A DNA stretch of 64,000 nt from Micromonospora sp. WMMD1155 (GCF_029581275.1 NZ_CP120742.1:6200501-6264500); one strand, 5' to 3'; counted from the stretch's first letter, positions 10,268-19,414 are shown. A program made the numbers and translations. Notes: generated by a model not told the origin, from the sequence alone.

Positions 10268-11656
10268 ATGACGGCAGAAGATCCTACGGCGACGGACCCC
10301 GGATGGGTGGACGAAATCCTGTTCGCCGGCCGATCGACCGACATTTGTCTCCGTCTGCCCGAGCCGATCGACCGGGCCACCCTGCACCGGTTGGTCACCG
10401 CCGCGCAGGGTCGGCTCGTCACGGCCGGACTGCGGCCCGGCGGTGCCGCCGCGCTGCGGCTACCGCCGTCGCTGGCGTACGTGGTGAACCTGCTGGCCAC
10501 CTGGCGCGCCGGGGCGCAGGCGATCCTGCTCGACCACCGGCTGACCGACCACGAGGTGGACCGCGCCCTGGCCCGGCTCACTCCGCAGGTGGTGGTCGCG
10601 CCGATCCGCAGCGGCGACGGCGCGTTGAAGATCTTCGTCGACGTCACCGAGGGCGTCACCCCGTACGCCGGCCGACCGGCGGTCAGCGGTCACGCCGTGA
10701 TCCAACTCAGCTCCGGCTCCACCGGACCGTTCAAGGTGATCGGCCGCACGGCGCCGGACCTGGTCGCCGAGGTGCGCCGCTACACGCAGATCGACGGCGT
10801 CGCCCTGCCCGGCGAGCGGATCATCCTGCTGCCCTCGATGGTGCACGTGCTCGGCCTGGTCGGTGGCCTGCTCTACGGGCTGCACGCCGGGGTCGAGCTG
10901 GTGCCGCCGCAGCGGCTCAGCGGCGACGCGGTGCTGGCCGCGGTCGCCGCCGACGCGACGCCGGCCACCGTGTTGGGCGTGCCCTTCCACATCGGACTGC
11001 TCGCCTCCACCCGCCCAGCCGGTCCGTTGCCGCAGCTGCGGCGGATGACCACCGGCGGCGAGCTGGTGCCGGCCGCGGTCGCCCGGGCGTTCACCGACCG
11101 GTACGGGGTGCCGCTGGGCAACATGTACGGGATGACCGAGGTCGGCGTGATCGGCACCGACCTGCACGGGGCACACCGACCGTCGATCGCCCCCGCCCCC
11201 GGCATCGAGGTCCGCGAGTCCGGCGGCGAACTGTGGGTGTCCTGCCCGGCCTCACCGTACGTCGGGTTGAGTGACCCGACCCGCTGGGCCGACGGCTGGC
11301 TGCACACCCGCGACGCCGGCACCGTCGACCCGGACACCGGTCTGGTCACCGTGCGCGGGCGACTCGACTCGCAGGTCTCCGTCGGCGGTATGAAGGTCGA
11401 CCTGACCGAGGTGGAGGCGAGCATCGCCGAGCTGCCCGGCGTGGCCGCCACGGTGGTCGTGTGGGACGACGGCATCACCGCGTACGTCCAGCCGGACGGC
11501 CCCCTGTCGGAGGAGACGCTGGACAAGCTCCTCGCCGAGCGGTTGGCCGGCTACAAGCGCCCTCGGGTGCTGCGGCTGCTCGACCGGTTGCCCCGCACCA
11601 CCACCGGCAAACTGGTCCGCTCGACGGACGCGCTGCGGTCGGCGGCGTCGTCGTGA
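10268..11656 (+). CDS. AMP-forming acyl/aryl ligase
   Basis: 462 residues, ANL superfamily: phosphate-binding loop QLSSGSTGPFK, adenine motif NMYGMTEVG, hinge VRGRLDSQVSVGG, and the C-terminal catalytic-lysine region LPRTTTGKLVR. It activates a carboxylic acid as the acyl-adenylate and passes it to CoA or directly to phosphopantetheine. It is slightly short, mainly in the N-terminal part. It stands alone after the 380-bp gap and its last 106 bp overlap the oppositely oriented PPTase gene. Neighbouring ACP genes suggest direct loading of an ACP. Substrate unknown. Confidence 0.88.
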   Translation: MTAEDPTATDPGWVDEILFAGRSTDICLRLPEPIDRATLHRLVTAAQGRLVTAGLRPGGAAALRLPPSLAYVVNLLATWRAGAQAILLDHRLTDHEVDRALARLTPQVVVAPIRSGDGALKIFVDVTEGVTPYAGRPAVSGHAVIQLSSGSTGPFKVIGRTAPDLVAEVRRYTQIDGVALPGERIILLPSMVHVLGLVGGLLYGLHAGVELVPPQRLSGDAVLAAVAADATPATVLGVPFHIGLLASTRPAGPLPQLRRMTTGGELVPAAVARAFTDRYGVPLGNMYGMTEVGVIGTDLHGAHRPSIAPAPGIEVRESGGELWVSCPASPYVGLSDPTRWADGWLHTRDAGTVDPDTGLVTVRGRLDSQVSVGGMKVDLTEVEASIAELPGVAATVVVWDDGITAYVQPDGPLSEETLDKLLAERLAGYKRPRVLRLLDRLPRTTTGKLVRSTDALRSAASS

Positions 11657-12261
11657 CCGGGCCACTGCACCACCTCGACCCCGACCTGGGTCGTCGCGCG
11701 CACCGCGACGGCGAGAACGACACGCTCGTCCAGCACGGGGTGGCCGACCCACACGGCGTCGGCGCCGGGCACCCGTCGCAACGGCCGGTCCGAGGGCGGC
11801 ATCTCCCGGAGCAACCCGCCGCCGCGCAGGCCCCGCCCGAGCGTCTTGCCCACCGCCTCCTTGGCGGTCCACAGCCGCAGGAAGTCCACCGCCCGCCCGG
11901 CCTCCGGTCGGCCGGTCAACCAGGTCGACTCGGCCGGCGGGAACCAGCGGCGGGCCAGCGCGAGCGCGGGCAGCGGCCGGATCCGTTCCACGTCCACCCC
12001 GACCGCGCCACAGCGGCGGGCGGCGACCACGACCAGCCCGGCGGTTCGGCTGACGCTGACCGGCAGGCGCACCGACCGGGCCGTGCGGAGCACCGGCCGT
12101 CCGTCGCGCTCGTGCGTCAGCACCAGCTCGGCGGCCGGACGGTCGAGCAGCAGAGCGCCCGCCCGGCGCAGCAGTTCAGCGGCCGGATCCGGCTGACCGC
12201 CGGTATGCCGGCCGACCCACACGTAGGCGGTGTCCCGACCGGACGCCGTCAGCTGGCCCAC
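11551..12261 (-). CDS. 4'-phosphopantetheinyl transferase
   Basis: 236 residues, Sfp-like but compact. The diagnostic motifs are present: GVDVERIRP with the magnesium-binding Asp and Glu, then the helix FLRLWTAKEAVGKTLGRGL with the conserved W-KEA-K pattern. It transfers phosphopantetheine from CoA to the serine of carrier proteins, here presumably the three ACPs of the cluster. The gene is antisense: its 3' end overlaps the preceding ligase by 106 bp and its GTG start (12261) lies 15 bp from the start of the ACP on the other strand, so its promoter must lie inside the ACP gene or beyond. Confidence 0.93.
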   Translation of the reverse strand: MGQLTASGRDTAYVWVGRHTGGQPDPAAELLRRAGALLLDRPAAELVLTHERDGRPVLRTARSVRLPVSVSRTAGLVVVAARRCGAVGVDVERIRPLPALALARRWFPPAESTWLTGRPEAGRAVDFLRLWTAKEAVGKTLGRGLRGGGLLREMPPSDRPLRRVPGADAVWVGHPVLDERVVLAVAVRATTQVGVEVVQWPGHDDAADRSASVERTSLPVVVRGNRSSSRSTRGRL

Positions 12262-12276
12262 CCAGAGAGGTTATCC

Positions 12277-12576
12277 ATGAGAGCCGAGGTCCGCGCCTTC
12301 GTCGTCGAGCAGCTCGCCGACATGAACTACGACGTCGAGGGGCTCGACGACGACACCACGCTCGGCCCCGCCGGCGTCGACCTGGAGTCGCTCGCCCTGG
12401 CCGACCTGTCCGTCCGGGTGGAGGACCGGTACGGCGTGACGTTCGCCGACGACGAGTCCGAGCAGCTCGCCCTGATGACGGTCGGGGAGTTCACTACGAT
12501 GGTCGCCGACCGCGTGGCCGAGACGACGAGCGGTGCGGCGACGAGCGGTGCGGCGGCGACGAGCGACGAAGCCTGA
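12277..12576 (+). CDS. Acyl carrier protein (second system, first ACP)
   Basis: 99 residues from ATG 12277 with GAGAGG upstream. ACP fold: helix I RAEVRAFVVEQLADMNY, attachment serine in GVDLESLALADLSVRVEDRYG (Ser42 context LES), and helix III VGEFTTMVADRVAE. The ESLALADL form resembles ACPs that serve separate, often aryl-polyene-like, ketosynthase systems more than the DSLALLE form fused to the cyclase upstream. The C-terminus is a short Thr/Ser/Gly/Ala repeat. It opens the 11-kb operon and its TGA overlaps the next ATG (TGATG). Confidence 0.92.
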   Translation: MRAEVRAFVVEQLADMNYDVEGLDDDTTLGPAGVDLESLALADLSVRVEDRYGVTFADDESEQLALMTVGEFTTMVADRVAETTSGAATSGAAATSDEA

Positions 12577-12821
12577 TGGGCGGTCAGCCCGACCTGGGGC
12601 GAGCTGACCTGCTGACCATGCTCGCCGAACTCACCGCGAAACCGGCTGCCGAGGTGTCCGACCGGGTCGGCTCGATGGAGCTCGCCTGGCTGGTGCACCT
12701 CGTCGAGCAGCGTTACGACCGGCGGCTCGACCTCACCGACGACGAGCTGGCCCGAATCCGTACCGTCGACGACGCGCTGGCGGTGTTCCGGGCGTCCCTG
12801 ACGACCTCCGCAGATGACTGA
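12576..12821 (+). CDS. Acyl carrier protein (second system, second ACP)
   Basis: 81 residues. It begins RADLLTMLAELTAKP, with a serine in the expected position in DRVGSMELAWLVHLVEQRYD, then LTDDELARIRTVDDALAVF. The usual Asp before the serine is Gly, but the helix after it (MELAWLVHLVE) is typical, so it should still be a substrate for the PPTase. Tandem small ACPs followed by ketosynthases are seen in aryl-polyene-type clusters. It starts on the last base of the previous stop and overlaps the next ketosynthase gene by 8 bp. Confidence 0.85.
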   Translation: MGGQPDLGRADLLTMLAELTAKPAAEVSDRVGSMELAWLVHLVEQRYDRRLDLTDDELARIRTVDDALAVFRASLTTSADD

Positions 12822-13920
12822 GCGGCGCGTCGCGCAGCTCACCGGCGTACACGCGGTCAGTGCCCTGGGTCGGGGCGCCGAGGCCCAGCTCGCCGGCGCG
12901 CTGGCCGGCGTCCCGGCGTTCGCCGCGGTACGCCGTTTCGACACCACCGCCCGCCGGGTCACCGTGGCGGCCACCCTGCCCGACGTCGGTACGCTCCCCG
13001 ACGAACTGGCCGCCGCGGTCGACGCGGCCTGCGGCGCGGCCGGGCTGACCGGTGCGCAGCGCGCCGGGTGTGCCCTGCTGCTCGCCGTGCACGGCGGACC
13101 GACGGGGCCCGGTCCGGCACCGGGCGCGCTCGCCGACCGGCTCGCCGACCACTGTGGACTGTCCGGGCACACCCGCGTCTACACCAGCGCGTGCGTGTCG
13201 GCGAGCACGGCGGTGGCCGACGCGGCGACACTGATCGCCCGGGGTGACGTCGACCGGGTGGTGGTCGCCGCCGGCTACCTGGTGGAGTCCGACCAGTTCG
13301 CGCTCTTCGACGCGGGCCGAGCCCTCGCGGCCGACGGGGCGGTCCGCCCGTTCAGCGCCGGCCGTCGAGGGTTGTTGCTCGGCGACGGGGTGGCCGCCGT
13401 GGTCCTCGAATCGTCGGACGGGCGTCGGGGCGGGGCCGAACCGCTGGCCGCCGTGGCCGGATGGGGACGGGCCGGGGACGCCTTCCACCCGTGCCAGCCG
13501 GACCCGACCGGGGGCGGGCTGGCCCGCGCGATCGACGCCGCGCTGCGCCGAGCGGGCCTACCACCGCAGGCCGTCGGTTACGTCAACGCCAACGCCACCG
13601 GCACCCCGCAGAGCGACGCCGCCGAGGCGGCGGCCCTGCACCGGGCTCTCGGCGGACACGCGGCGCAGGTGCCGGTCAGCTCCACCAAGTCGGTGCACGG
13701 GCACGCGTTGGAGGCGTCCGGGCTGCTCGAACTGGTGGTCACCGCGCTCGCGCTCCGGGACGGCGCGCTGCCGGTCAACGCCGGTTGGCTGGCCCCGGAC
13801 GAGGGCTGCGCCGTGGACGTCATCGTCGACCGGCCCCGCCGGACGGCCGCGACCCACGCGTTGACACTGAACGCGGCGTTCGGCGGCGCCAACACCGCCC
13901 TCCTGGTCGGCGTGCCGTGA
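12814..13920 (+). CDS. Ketosynthase-fold protein with Asn in place of a catalytic His
   Basis: 368 residues, shorter than typical KAS-II (about 410). Cys127 (VYTSACVSAS) is kept and the Lys/His pair is present in STKSVHGHALEASG (Lys292, His297). The first catalytic His is replaced: the motif reads VNANATGTPQSD, placing Asn260 where NAHGTGT has His. That His helps decarboxylate malonyl-ACP, so the enzyme may transfer acyl groups, condense in an unusual way, or work as a partner of the half-KS encoded next. It sits between the twin ACPs and the half-KS, overlapping both. Confidence 0.85.
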   Translation: MTERRVAQLTGVHAVSALGRGAEAQLAGALAGVPAFAAVRRFDTTARRVTVAATLPDVGTLPDELAAAVDAACGAAGLTGAQRAGCALLLAVHGGPTGPGPAPGALADRLADHCGLSGHTRVYTSACVSASTAVADAATLIARGDVDRVVVAAGYLVESDQFALFDAGRALAADGAVRPFSAGRRGLLLGDGVAAVVLESSDGRRGGAEPLAAVAGWGRAGDAFHPCQPDPTGGGLARAIDAALRRAGLPPQAVGYVNANATGTPQSDAAEAAALHRALGGHAAQVPVSSTKSVHGHALEASGLLELVVTALALRDGALPVNAGWLAPDEGCAVDVIVDRPRRTAATHALTLNAAFGGANTALLVGVP

Positions 13921-14492
13921 CCGCCCCCGAGGTCCAGCGACCGTCCGGCGTCCGCACCGACGACCCCGACCGGGTGAGCGGGTCCAGTAGCCGGCCGGGC
14001 GGGTCGGCACGGGCACGCTGGCCGGAGACGGGGGACGACGACCAGCCACCGGGAGTCGCCGGGTTCGTGTTCTCGCCGTTCGCTCCCGTGGTGGTGGCGG
14101 TGGCGGAGCGGTGCCTGCGGCGGCGGTACCCGACGGCGGAGGTACCGGTCGGGGTGCGGACCGGGATCGTGCTGGTCAGCGCCAGCGGCGACCGGGTCAG
14201 CGCGGAGCACGTCCGGGCCACTGTCGAGGCCGGTGCACGGGTCGGACCGCTGTTCTTCTTCCAGTCCGTGCCGAACAGCGTCGCCGGGCACGTCGCGGCG
14301 CGTTGGGGGCTGCGCGGCCCGGTGGTCTGCCTGAGCCCGACCGGTGACCCGTACGCCGACGGCGTCGCCGAGGCGAACCTGCTGCGCGACGACGGCGACG
14401 CCGACGAGGTGTTGCTGATCCTGATCGAACAGGCACCCGACGGGCCGACCGAGGCGGTCGCGGTGCTGCTGGGGGGAGAGGGACGACAATGA
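13917..14492 (+). CDS. Truncated ketosynthase-like protein (N-terminal half type)
   Basis: 191 residues from a GTG overlapping the previous stop. Residues 1-50 are disordered and polar. From about 51 a ketosynthase N-terminal half is recognisable: VAGFVFSPFAPVVVAVAERCL, TGIVLVSASGDRVSAEHVRA, LFFFQSVPNSVAGHVAARWGLRG and a final strand VLLILIEQA. No nucleophilic Cys, His or Lys motif is present, and the C-terminal half is absent. Such proteins (PF13723-like) accompany full ketosynthases in aryl-polyene and related clusters, acting like chain-length partners. A structural partner role beside the KS at 12814 is the best guess. Confidence 0.7.
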   Translation: MTAPEVQRPSGVRTDDPDRVSGSSSRPGGSARARWPETGDDDQPPGVAGFVFSPFAPVVVAVAERCLRRRYPTAEVPVGVRTGIVLVSASGDRVSAEHVRATVEAGARVGPLFFFQSVPNSVAGHVAARWGLRGPVVCLSPTGDPYADGVAEANLLRDDGDADEVLLILIEQAPDGPTEAVAVLLGGEGRQ

Positions 14493-16105
14493 GGAGACGA
14501 GGACTACGCGCCGCGTTGGCCGCCGACCCCGAGGTGGGCGCGGGCAACGTGCTGGCCCGGGTGCTGGCGCACGGCGCCGACCCGGACGGGCCCGGCCTGA
14601 CCTTCGACACCGCCGTCGACGGGCACCCGGCCGAGGTGCCACTCACACTGGGTCGGCTCGACGAGCGGGTCGCCGCCCGCGCCGCCTGGCTGCACGAGCA
14701 CGGGGTACGCCCCCGCGACCCGGTCGCCGTCTGGGCCACCGCCGCCGCCGACATGGTGCTCAGCTTCCTGGCGCTGACCCGCCTCGGCGCCATTCCGGCG
14801 CTGATGAACGGCAAGCTCCGCCCGGAGATCGCCGCCGAGTACATCCGCCGGTTGCGGGGCGTCGGTGTGCTCGCCGACGACGCGCACACCGCGTCGCTGG
14901 CCGGGCACGACCTGGGCGTACCGCTGCTCGGCACCCCCGCGCAGGCCGGCACGGGCGACCCGTCCGCCGCCCCGGCGCACTACCGGCACCACCCGGACGA
15001 CCCGATCGTGATCACCCACACCTCGGGGACGACCGGGGTGCCCAAGGCGGTGCTGCACTCCCACGCCAGCCTCTTCGCCGCCACCCGGCACCTGCTCACC
15101 ATGCCCCAGGCGCAGGGCACCCACCGGATCCTCAACGCGTTGCCCGCCCCGCACACCGCGACGGTGTTGATGGTCAACCAGGCGCTGGGCAACTCGGCGG
15201 AGATGTTCCTGCTGTCCGAGCAGGACGGCGCACGGGTGCTCGACGCGATCCAACGCTGGCACCCGGACGGTGTCTTCGGCTTCTCGGTCACCTGGGCCGA
15301 GTTGGCCCGCTTCGACCTGTCCGGGTACGACCTGGACTCGGTGCGACTGTGGTTCAACACCGGCGACGCCTCGCACGAGCCGCACATCCGCCGCCTCGTC
15401 GCCGTCGGCTGGCACGACACCGTCACCCGCGACGGGGTGGCGAAGGTGCCCGGCTCGGTGTTCATCGACGGGCTGGGCTCCAGCGAGATGGGGCACTCGA
15501 TGTTCCACATCACCCACCGCGCCGACACCGACCGGTACGGCCGCTGCATCGGCCGCCCGTACCGGTTCGCCACGGTCGCGGTGCTCGACGCCGACGGCGA
15601 ACCGGTGCCGACAGGTGAGGTGGGTTTCCTCGGCATCGACTCGCCGTCGCTGTTCCGCGGCTACTGGAACGACTCGGCCACCACGTACCGGTTCCGCCAG
15701 CGCGGCTGGTATCTCACCGGCGACCTGGTCCGCGCCGACACCGACGGCCGCTACTACCACCTGGACCGGGCGGTGGACGCGGTCGACGCCGGTGACGGTC
15801 GACGCTTCTACACCGCGCTGAGCGAGGAGCGCATCCTCGCCGCCTGCCCGGACGTCACCGACTGCACCGTGGTGATCGTCGCCGAGGCCGGCGAGGTGGT
15901 CACCGACGTGTTGCTGGAGTTGGCCGCCGGCGCCGACGAGGCCGAGGACCGCACCGAGCGGGTCCGGGCGGCCCTCGGCCCGGACGTCGGCGCGACGGTG
16001 CGCCGGGTCGTGCCGGTGCGCTCGGCCGACATCCCGGTCACGGTGACCGGGAAGGTCCGCAAGGTGGCCCTGCGGGAGCGCTATCTGACCGAGGCGATCC
16101 CGTGA
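14489..16105 (+). CDS. AMP-forming acyl/aryl-CoA ligase
   Basis: 538 residues, full-length ANL enzyme: THTSGTTGVPKAVLHSHAS, adenine motif IDGLGSSEMGHSMF, WYLTGDLVRAD and the final lysine segment VTGKVRKVALRERY. It adenylates a carboxylic acid and passes it to CoA or a carrier. It lies inside the second PKS operon between two ketosynthase genes, with 4-bp overlaps on both sides, so it likely supplies or recycles the substrate of that set. In the context of hydroxymandelate synthase an aromatic acid is plausible but not shown. It is not closely similar to the ligase at 10268. Confidence 0.9.
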   Translation: MRRRGLRAALAADPEVGAGNVLARVLAHGADPDGPGLTFDTAVDGHPAEVPLTLGRLDERVAARAAWLHEHGVRPRDPVAVWATAAADMVLSFLALTRLGAIPALMNGKLRPEIAAEYIRRLRGVGVLADDAHTASLAGHDLGVPLLGTPAQAGTGDPSAAPAHYRHHPDDPIVITHTSGTTGVPKAVLHSHASLFAATRHLLTMPQAQGTHRILNALPAPHTATVLMVNQALGNSAEMFLLSEQDGARVLDAIQRWHPDGVFGFSVTWAELARFDLSGYDLDSVRLWFNTGDASHEPHIRRLVAVGWHDTVTRDGVAKVPGSVFIDGLGSSEMGHSMFHITHRADTDRYGRCIGRPYRFATVAVLDADGEPVPTGEVGFLGIDSPSLFRGYWNDSATTYRFRQRGWYLTGDLVRADTDGRYYHLDRAVDAVDAGDGRRFYTALSEERILAACPDVTDCTVVIVAEAGEVVTDVLLELAAGADEAEDRTERVRAALGPDVGATVRRVVPVRSADIPVTVTGKVRKVALRERYLTEAIP

Positions 16106-17340
16106 GCGCCCTGATCACCGGGATGGGTCTGTTCACCCCGGTCGGGCGGGGTGTCGAGGAGACCTTCGACGCGCTGACCACCGGCCGCTCCGGGCTGACC
16201 CGCCCTCCCGACGGGCACCCGGCGGCACAGTCGCTGGACGTCGCCGGTCTGCTGCCCGACGTCGACCCGCGCACCGTGACGTCCGGGCCGGAGACCCGGG
16301 TGCTGGACCGGATCGTGGTGCTCGCCCTGCTCGCCGCCGCCGACGCGCTCGCCGACGCCGGCATCGAGGTGGGCCGCGACGTCGACCCCGAGCGGATCGG
16401 GGTGATCGTCGGAGGGGTCGGCGGGATGGCCACACTGGAGGCTCAGGTCCTGGCCCGCGCCGACCGGGGCCGGGCGGCGGTCAGCCCGTACCTGCTCACC
16501 GGGATCCTGCCGAACATGCCGGCGGCGCGGATCGCCATCGCGCACGGCATCCGGGGCTACAGCTCGTCGGTCGGCACCGCCTGCGCGTCCGGGGCGCAGG
16601 CGGTCGCCGACGCGGTCCGGCTGATCGCGACCGGCGAGGCCGACGTGGTGCTCTGCGGGGCCAGTGAGGCACCGCTCTTCCCGACCTTCGCCGACACCTT
16701 CGGCAACGCGCGGGCCCTGGCCCGCGCCGGGACCGACCCGGCCCGCGCCAGCCGGCCGTTCGACACCTCCCGCAGCGGTTTCGTCCTGGCCGAGGGTGCC
16801 GCGCTGCTGGTCATCGAGAACGCCGAACACGCCGCCGCGCGGGGGGTGAGCGGGTACGCCGAGGTGGCCGGCTTCGGGGCGACCACCGACGCGTACCACC
16901 CGACCGCGCCCCGCCCGGACGGTGCCGGCGCGGCCGCCTGCATCCGCCGCGCGTTGCGCAGCTCCGGTGTGCCCGCGGCGGCGGTCGGCTACGTCAACGC
17001 GCACGGCACGGCCACGAAGCGCGGCGACGTCGCGGAGACGACAGCCCTCGCGGACGTCTTCGGCGTCGGCGGCGTGCCGGTCAGCTCCACCAAGGCGCTC
17101 ACCGGTCACCTGCTCGGCGCCTCCGGGGTGCTGGAGGCGGCGGCCACCGCGTTGGCGCTGGGTCGAGGGCTGCTGCCGCCGACGTACCACCTCGACGACC
17201 CGGACCCGGCCTGCCCGGCGGACCACATCCGTGGCACCCCGCGTAAGGCCGACCCGGAGTACGCGGTGACGAACTCGTTCGGGTTCGGCGGCCAGAACGT
17301 GAGCCTGCTGCTCGCCCGGGTCGCCGAGCCGAGGGGGTGA
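16102..17340 (+). CDS. Beta-ketoacyl synthase, complete KAS-II type
   Basis: 412 residues from a GTG overlapping the ligase stop. All catalytic residues are present: Cys161 in VGTACASGAQA, His in VNAHGTATKRGD, and Lys/His in SSTKALTGHLLGASG. A C-terminal NSFGFGGQN completes the fold. It resembles FabF and single condensing enzymes more than KS-alpha. It may extend a starter once on one of the two small ACPs, or move a chain between the two systems. No ketoreductase or dehydratase is encoded nearby. After it comes a 73-bp gap with a small GC-rich stem (17354-17371). Confidence 0.93.
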   Translation: MSALITGMGLFTPVGRGVEETFDALTTGRSGLTRPPDGHPAAQSLDVAGLLPDVDPRTVTSGPETRVLDRIVVLALLAAADALADAGIEVGRDVDPERIGVIVGGVGGMATLEAQVLARADRGRAAVSPYLLTGILPNMPAARIAIAHGIRGYSSSVGTACASGAQAVADAVRLIATGEADVVLCGASEAPLFPTFADTFGNARALARAGTDPARASRPFDTSRSGFVLAEGAALLVIENAEHAAARGVSGYAEVAGFGATTDAYHPTAPRPDGAGAAACIRRALRSSGVPAAAVGYVNAHGTATKRGDVAETTALADVFGVGGVPVSSTKALTGHLLGASGVLEAAATALALGRGLLPPTYHLDDPDPACPADHIRGTPRKADPEYAVTNSFGFGGQNVSLLLARVAEPRG

Positions 17341-17413
17341 TCGACGCGGCATCCCGGGCGGGCGCGCCCGGACGGCAGTACGGGGGAATCGTGTGGGAGG
17401 GGTTTCAGGGGAC

Positions 17414-18505
17414 ATGGACATCCGTGGTATCGACCACATCGAACTCTACGTGGGGGACGCCCGGCAGGCGGCCTTCTACTTCAGCACCGCCGTCGGCTTC
17501 GAGATCTGTGGCCAGGGCGGCCCGGAGACCGGGCTGGACGGGCAGCGCTCACTGCTGCTCTGCCACGGCGACATCCGGTTGCTGCTCACCTCCGGGCTGA
17601 GCGCCGAGCATCCGGCGGCGCGGTACGTGCAGCGCCACGGTGACGGCATCGCGGTCGTCGCGGTCGAGGTCGACGACGTGGCGTCCGCGTACGCCGAGCT
17701 GGTGGGTCGCGGCGCGACCGGGGTGACGCCACCGACCACCCTCGCCGGCGCGGACGCCGAGGTGGTGGTCGCCGAGGTGGACGGCTTCGCCGACGTGCGG
17801 CACCGGTTGGTGCAGCGTCGCGGGGACCGGGGCGACTTCCTGCCCGGCGCCATCACGCCGACGGCGTCCCCGGTGCAGGAGCATCCGCCGGTGCTCGCCG
17901 AGATCGACCACCTGGCGGTGTGCGTGCCACCGGGTCAGCTCGACGACACGGTCCGGCACTTCGAGGCGCTGTTCGACTTCGCGCAGATCTTCGAGGAGCA
18001 CATCGAGGTCGACGGGCAGGGGATGAACTCGAAGGTGGTGCAGAGCCGCACCGGTCGGGTGACCGTGGTGCTGCTGGAACCGGACCGGGCCCGGCGGCCG
18101 GGGCAGATCGACGCTTTCCTCGACCAGCACGCCGGTGGGGGAGTGCAGCACCTGGGTCTGCGCACCGACGACATCCTCACCGCCGTCGAGGCGCTGGGTC
18201 GGCGCGGGGTGCGCTTCGCGGGCACCCCGGGCAGCTACTACGACACCCTGGAGGCCCGGGTCGGTCGGGTGGACGCGCCCCTGGACCGGCTGCGTGAGCT
18301 GGGCGTGCTCGTCGACTCCGACCACGACGGCCAACTGTTGCAGATCTTCGCCGAGTCGATGCACGTGCGCCGCACGCTGTTCCTGGAGTTGATCGAGCGG
18401 CGCGGCGCGCGGGGCTTCGGCAGCGGCAACATCAAGGCGCTCTACGAGGCCAAGGAACGGGAACTGGCCGCCGTGGCGGCCACCCCACAGGAGGTGGGCG
18501 CATGA
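17414..18505 (+). CDS. hmaS: 4-Hydroxymandelate synthase (HmaS)
   Basis: 363 residues with the twin vicinal-oxygen-chelate fold of the HPPD/HmaS family. Fe(II) ligands are the His of IDHLAV, the His of VQHLGL and the Glu of FLELIERRG. The active site reads MNSKVVQS and VVLLEPD: HPPD has an Asn (INEP) at the second site, while HmaS has a hydrophobic residue, so HmaS is favoured. It converts 4-hydroxyphenylpyruvate and O2 to 4-hydroxymandelate and CO2. The oxidase and aminotransferase for the next two steps are encoded at 34.6-37.1 kb. Start ATG 17414 is chosen, with GTG 17393 possible. It overlaps the next gene by 4 bp. Confidence 0.86.
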   Translation: MDIRGIDHIELYVGDARQAAFYFSTAVGFEICGQGGPETGLDGQRSLLLCHGDIRLLLTSGLSAEHPAARYVQRHGDGIAVVAVEVDDVASAYAELVGRGATGVTPPTTLAGADAEVVVAEVDGFADVRHRLVQRRGDRGDFLPGAITPTASPVQEHPPVLAEIDHLAVCVPPGQLDDTVRHFEALFDFAQIFEEHIEVDGQGMNSKVVQSRTGRVTVVLLEPDRARRPGQIDAFLDQHAGGGVQHLGLRTDDILTAVEALGRRGVRFAGTPGSYYDTLEARVGRVDAPLDRLRELGVLVDSDHDGQLLQIFAESMHVRRTLFLELIERRGARGFGSGNIKALYEAKERELAAVAATPQEVGA

Positions 18506-19413
18506 CCGTGCTGACCGCCGAGGAGCGGGCGCTGCTGCCGTCCGACGAGGACGTGCGCCACTACGCCGAGCACGGCTGGTACCTGTCGAAGAAGGTGTTC
18601 ACCGACGACGAGGTGGACGCGCTCGCCGCCGCCGCGCAGCGCTACTACGACGGGGAGCGGGACCGGCGGCTGCCGGTACGCCCACCGAAGCTGGCCTACT
18701 GGGACCCGTCGAAGGGGCCGGTGCAGCGGCACAACGACTACGTCCACCACGAACACGACGGGATCGGCGCGATCCTGCGCAAGCCGCTGATCGGCGCGGT
18801 CGCCGCCCGCCTCGCCGAGGCCGACGAGATCCGGGTCTTCCAGTCCACGCTGATCTACAAGCCGCCCATCGACGGTGAGCCGAGCAACATCGTGCCCTGG
18901 CACTTCGACAAGCACTACTGGGCGTCCTCGTCGTCGGAGAAGATGCTCACCGCGTTCATCCCGTTTCACGACTGCGGGGAGGAGATGGGCACCATCACCA
19001 TGGTCGACGGCTCGCACCTGTGGAAGGAGATCGGCGCCGACGACACGGTGGTGCGGCACTTCGCCGACCGGGACCGCAGCCAGCTGGAGGAGATGCTGGC
19101 GGAGAACGCCGCGCACAACGGCGCGGAGATCCGCAAGATCCCGATGGTGATCCCCAAGGGGCACGTGAGCTTCCACCACTGCCGCACCTACCACGGCAGC
19201 GGCCCCAACGTCAGCGGTCGCCCCCGACAGGCGATCTCGCTGCACCTGCAGGACGGCGACAACGCCTGGCGGGAGTATCCGCTCTCCGACGGCACGCTCG
19301 CCGCGTACAACCACGACGTGCTGGTCCGCCGCACCCACGAGGGGCGACCGGACTACGCCGACCCCGACTACTGCCCGATCATCTGGCGCCACCGCGCCCA
19401 ACAGGGAGGCTGA
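18502..19413 (+). CDS. Phytanoyl-CoA dioxygenase (PhyH) family Fe/2-oxoglutarate oxygenase
   Basis: 303 residues. The Fe(II) facial triad is visible: WHFDKHYW supplies His-X-Asp and TYHGSGPN supplies the distal His, followed by the 2-oxoglutarate-binding Arg in SGRPRQAIS. Opening segment [16 protein letters not shown] is typical of PhyH. Such enzymes hydroxylate, halogenate or desaturate carrier- or CoA-bound acids, but the substrate cannot be read from the sequence. It is encoded between hydroxymandelate synthase and the DUF3050 protein in one coupled unit, so it probably tailors the same precursor. Confidence 0.88.
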   Translation: MTVLTAEERALLPSDEDVRHYAEHGWYLSKKVFTDDEVDALAAAAQRYYDGERDRRLPVRPPKLAYWDPSKGPVQRHNDYVHHEHDGIGAILRKPLIGAVAARLAEADEIRVFQSTLIYKPPIDGEPSNIVPWHFDKHYWASSSSEKMLTAFIPFHDCGEEMGTITMVDGSHLWKEIGADDTVVRHFADRDRSQLEEMLAENAAHNGAEIRKIPMVIPKGHVSFHHCRTYHGSGPNVSGRPRQAISLHLQDGDNAWREYPLSDGTLAAYNHDVLVRRTHEGRPDYADPDYCPIIWRHRAQQGG

Positions 19414-19414
19414 C

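Noticed and set aside
17414..18505. 4-Hydroxyphenylpyruvate dioxygenase (HPPD) instead of HmaS
   Set aside because: The active-site stretch is LLEPD, as in HmaS, not the INEP of HPPD, and hydroxymandelate oxidase and HpgT-like genes are in the window.
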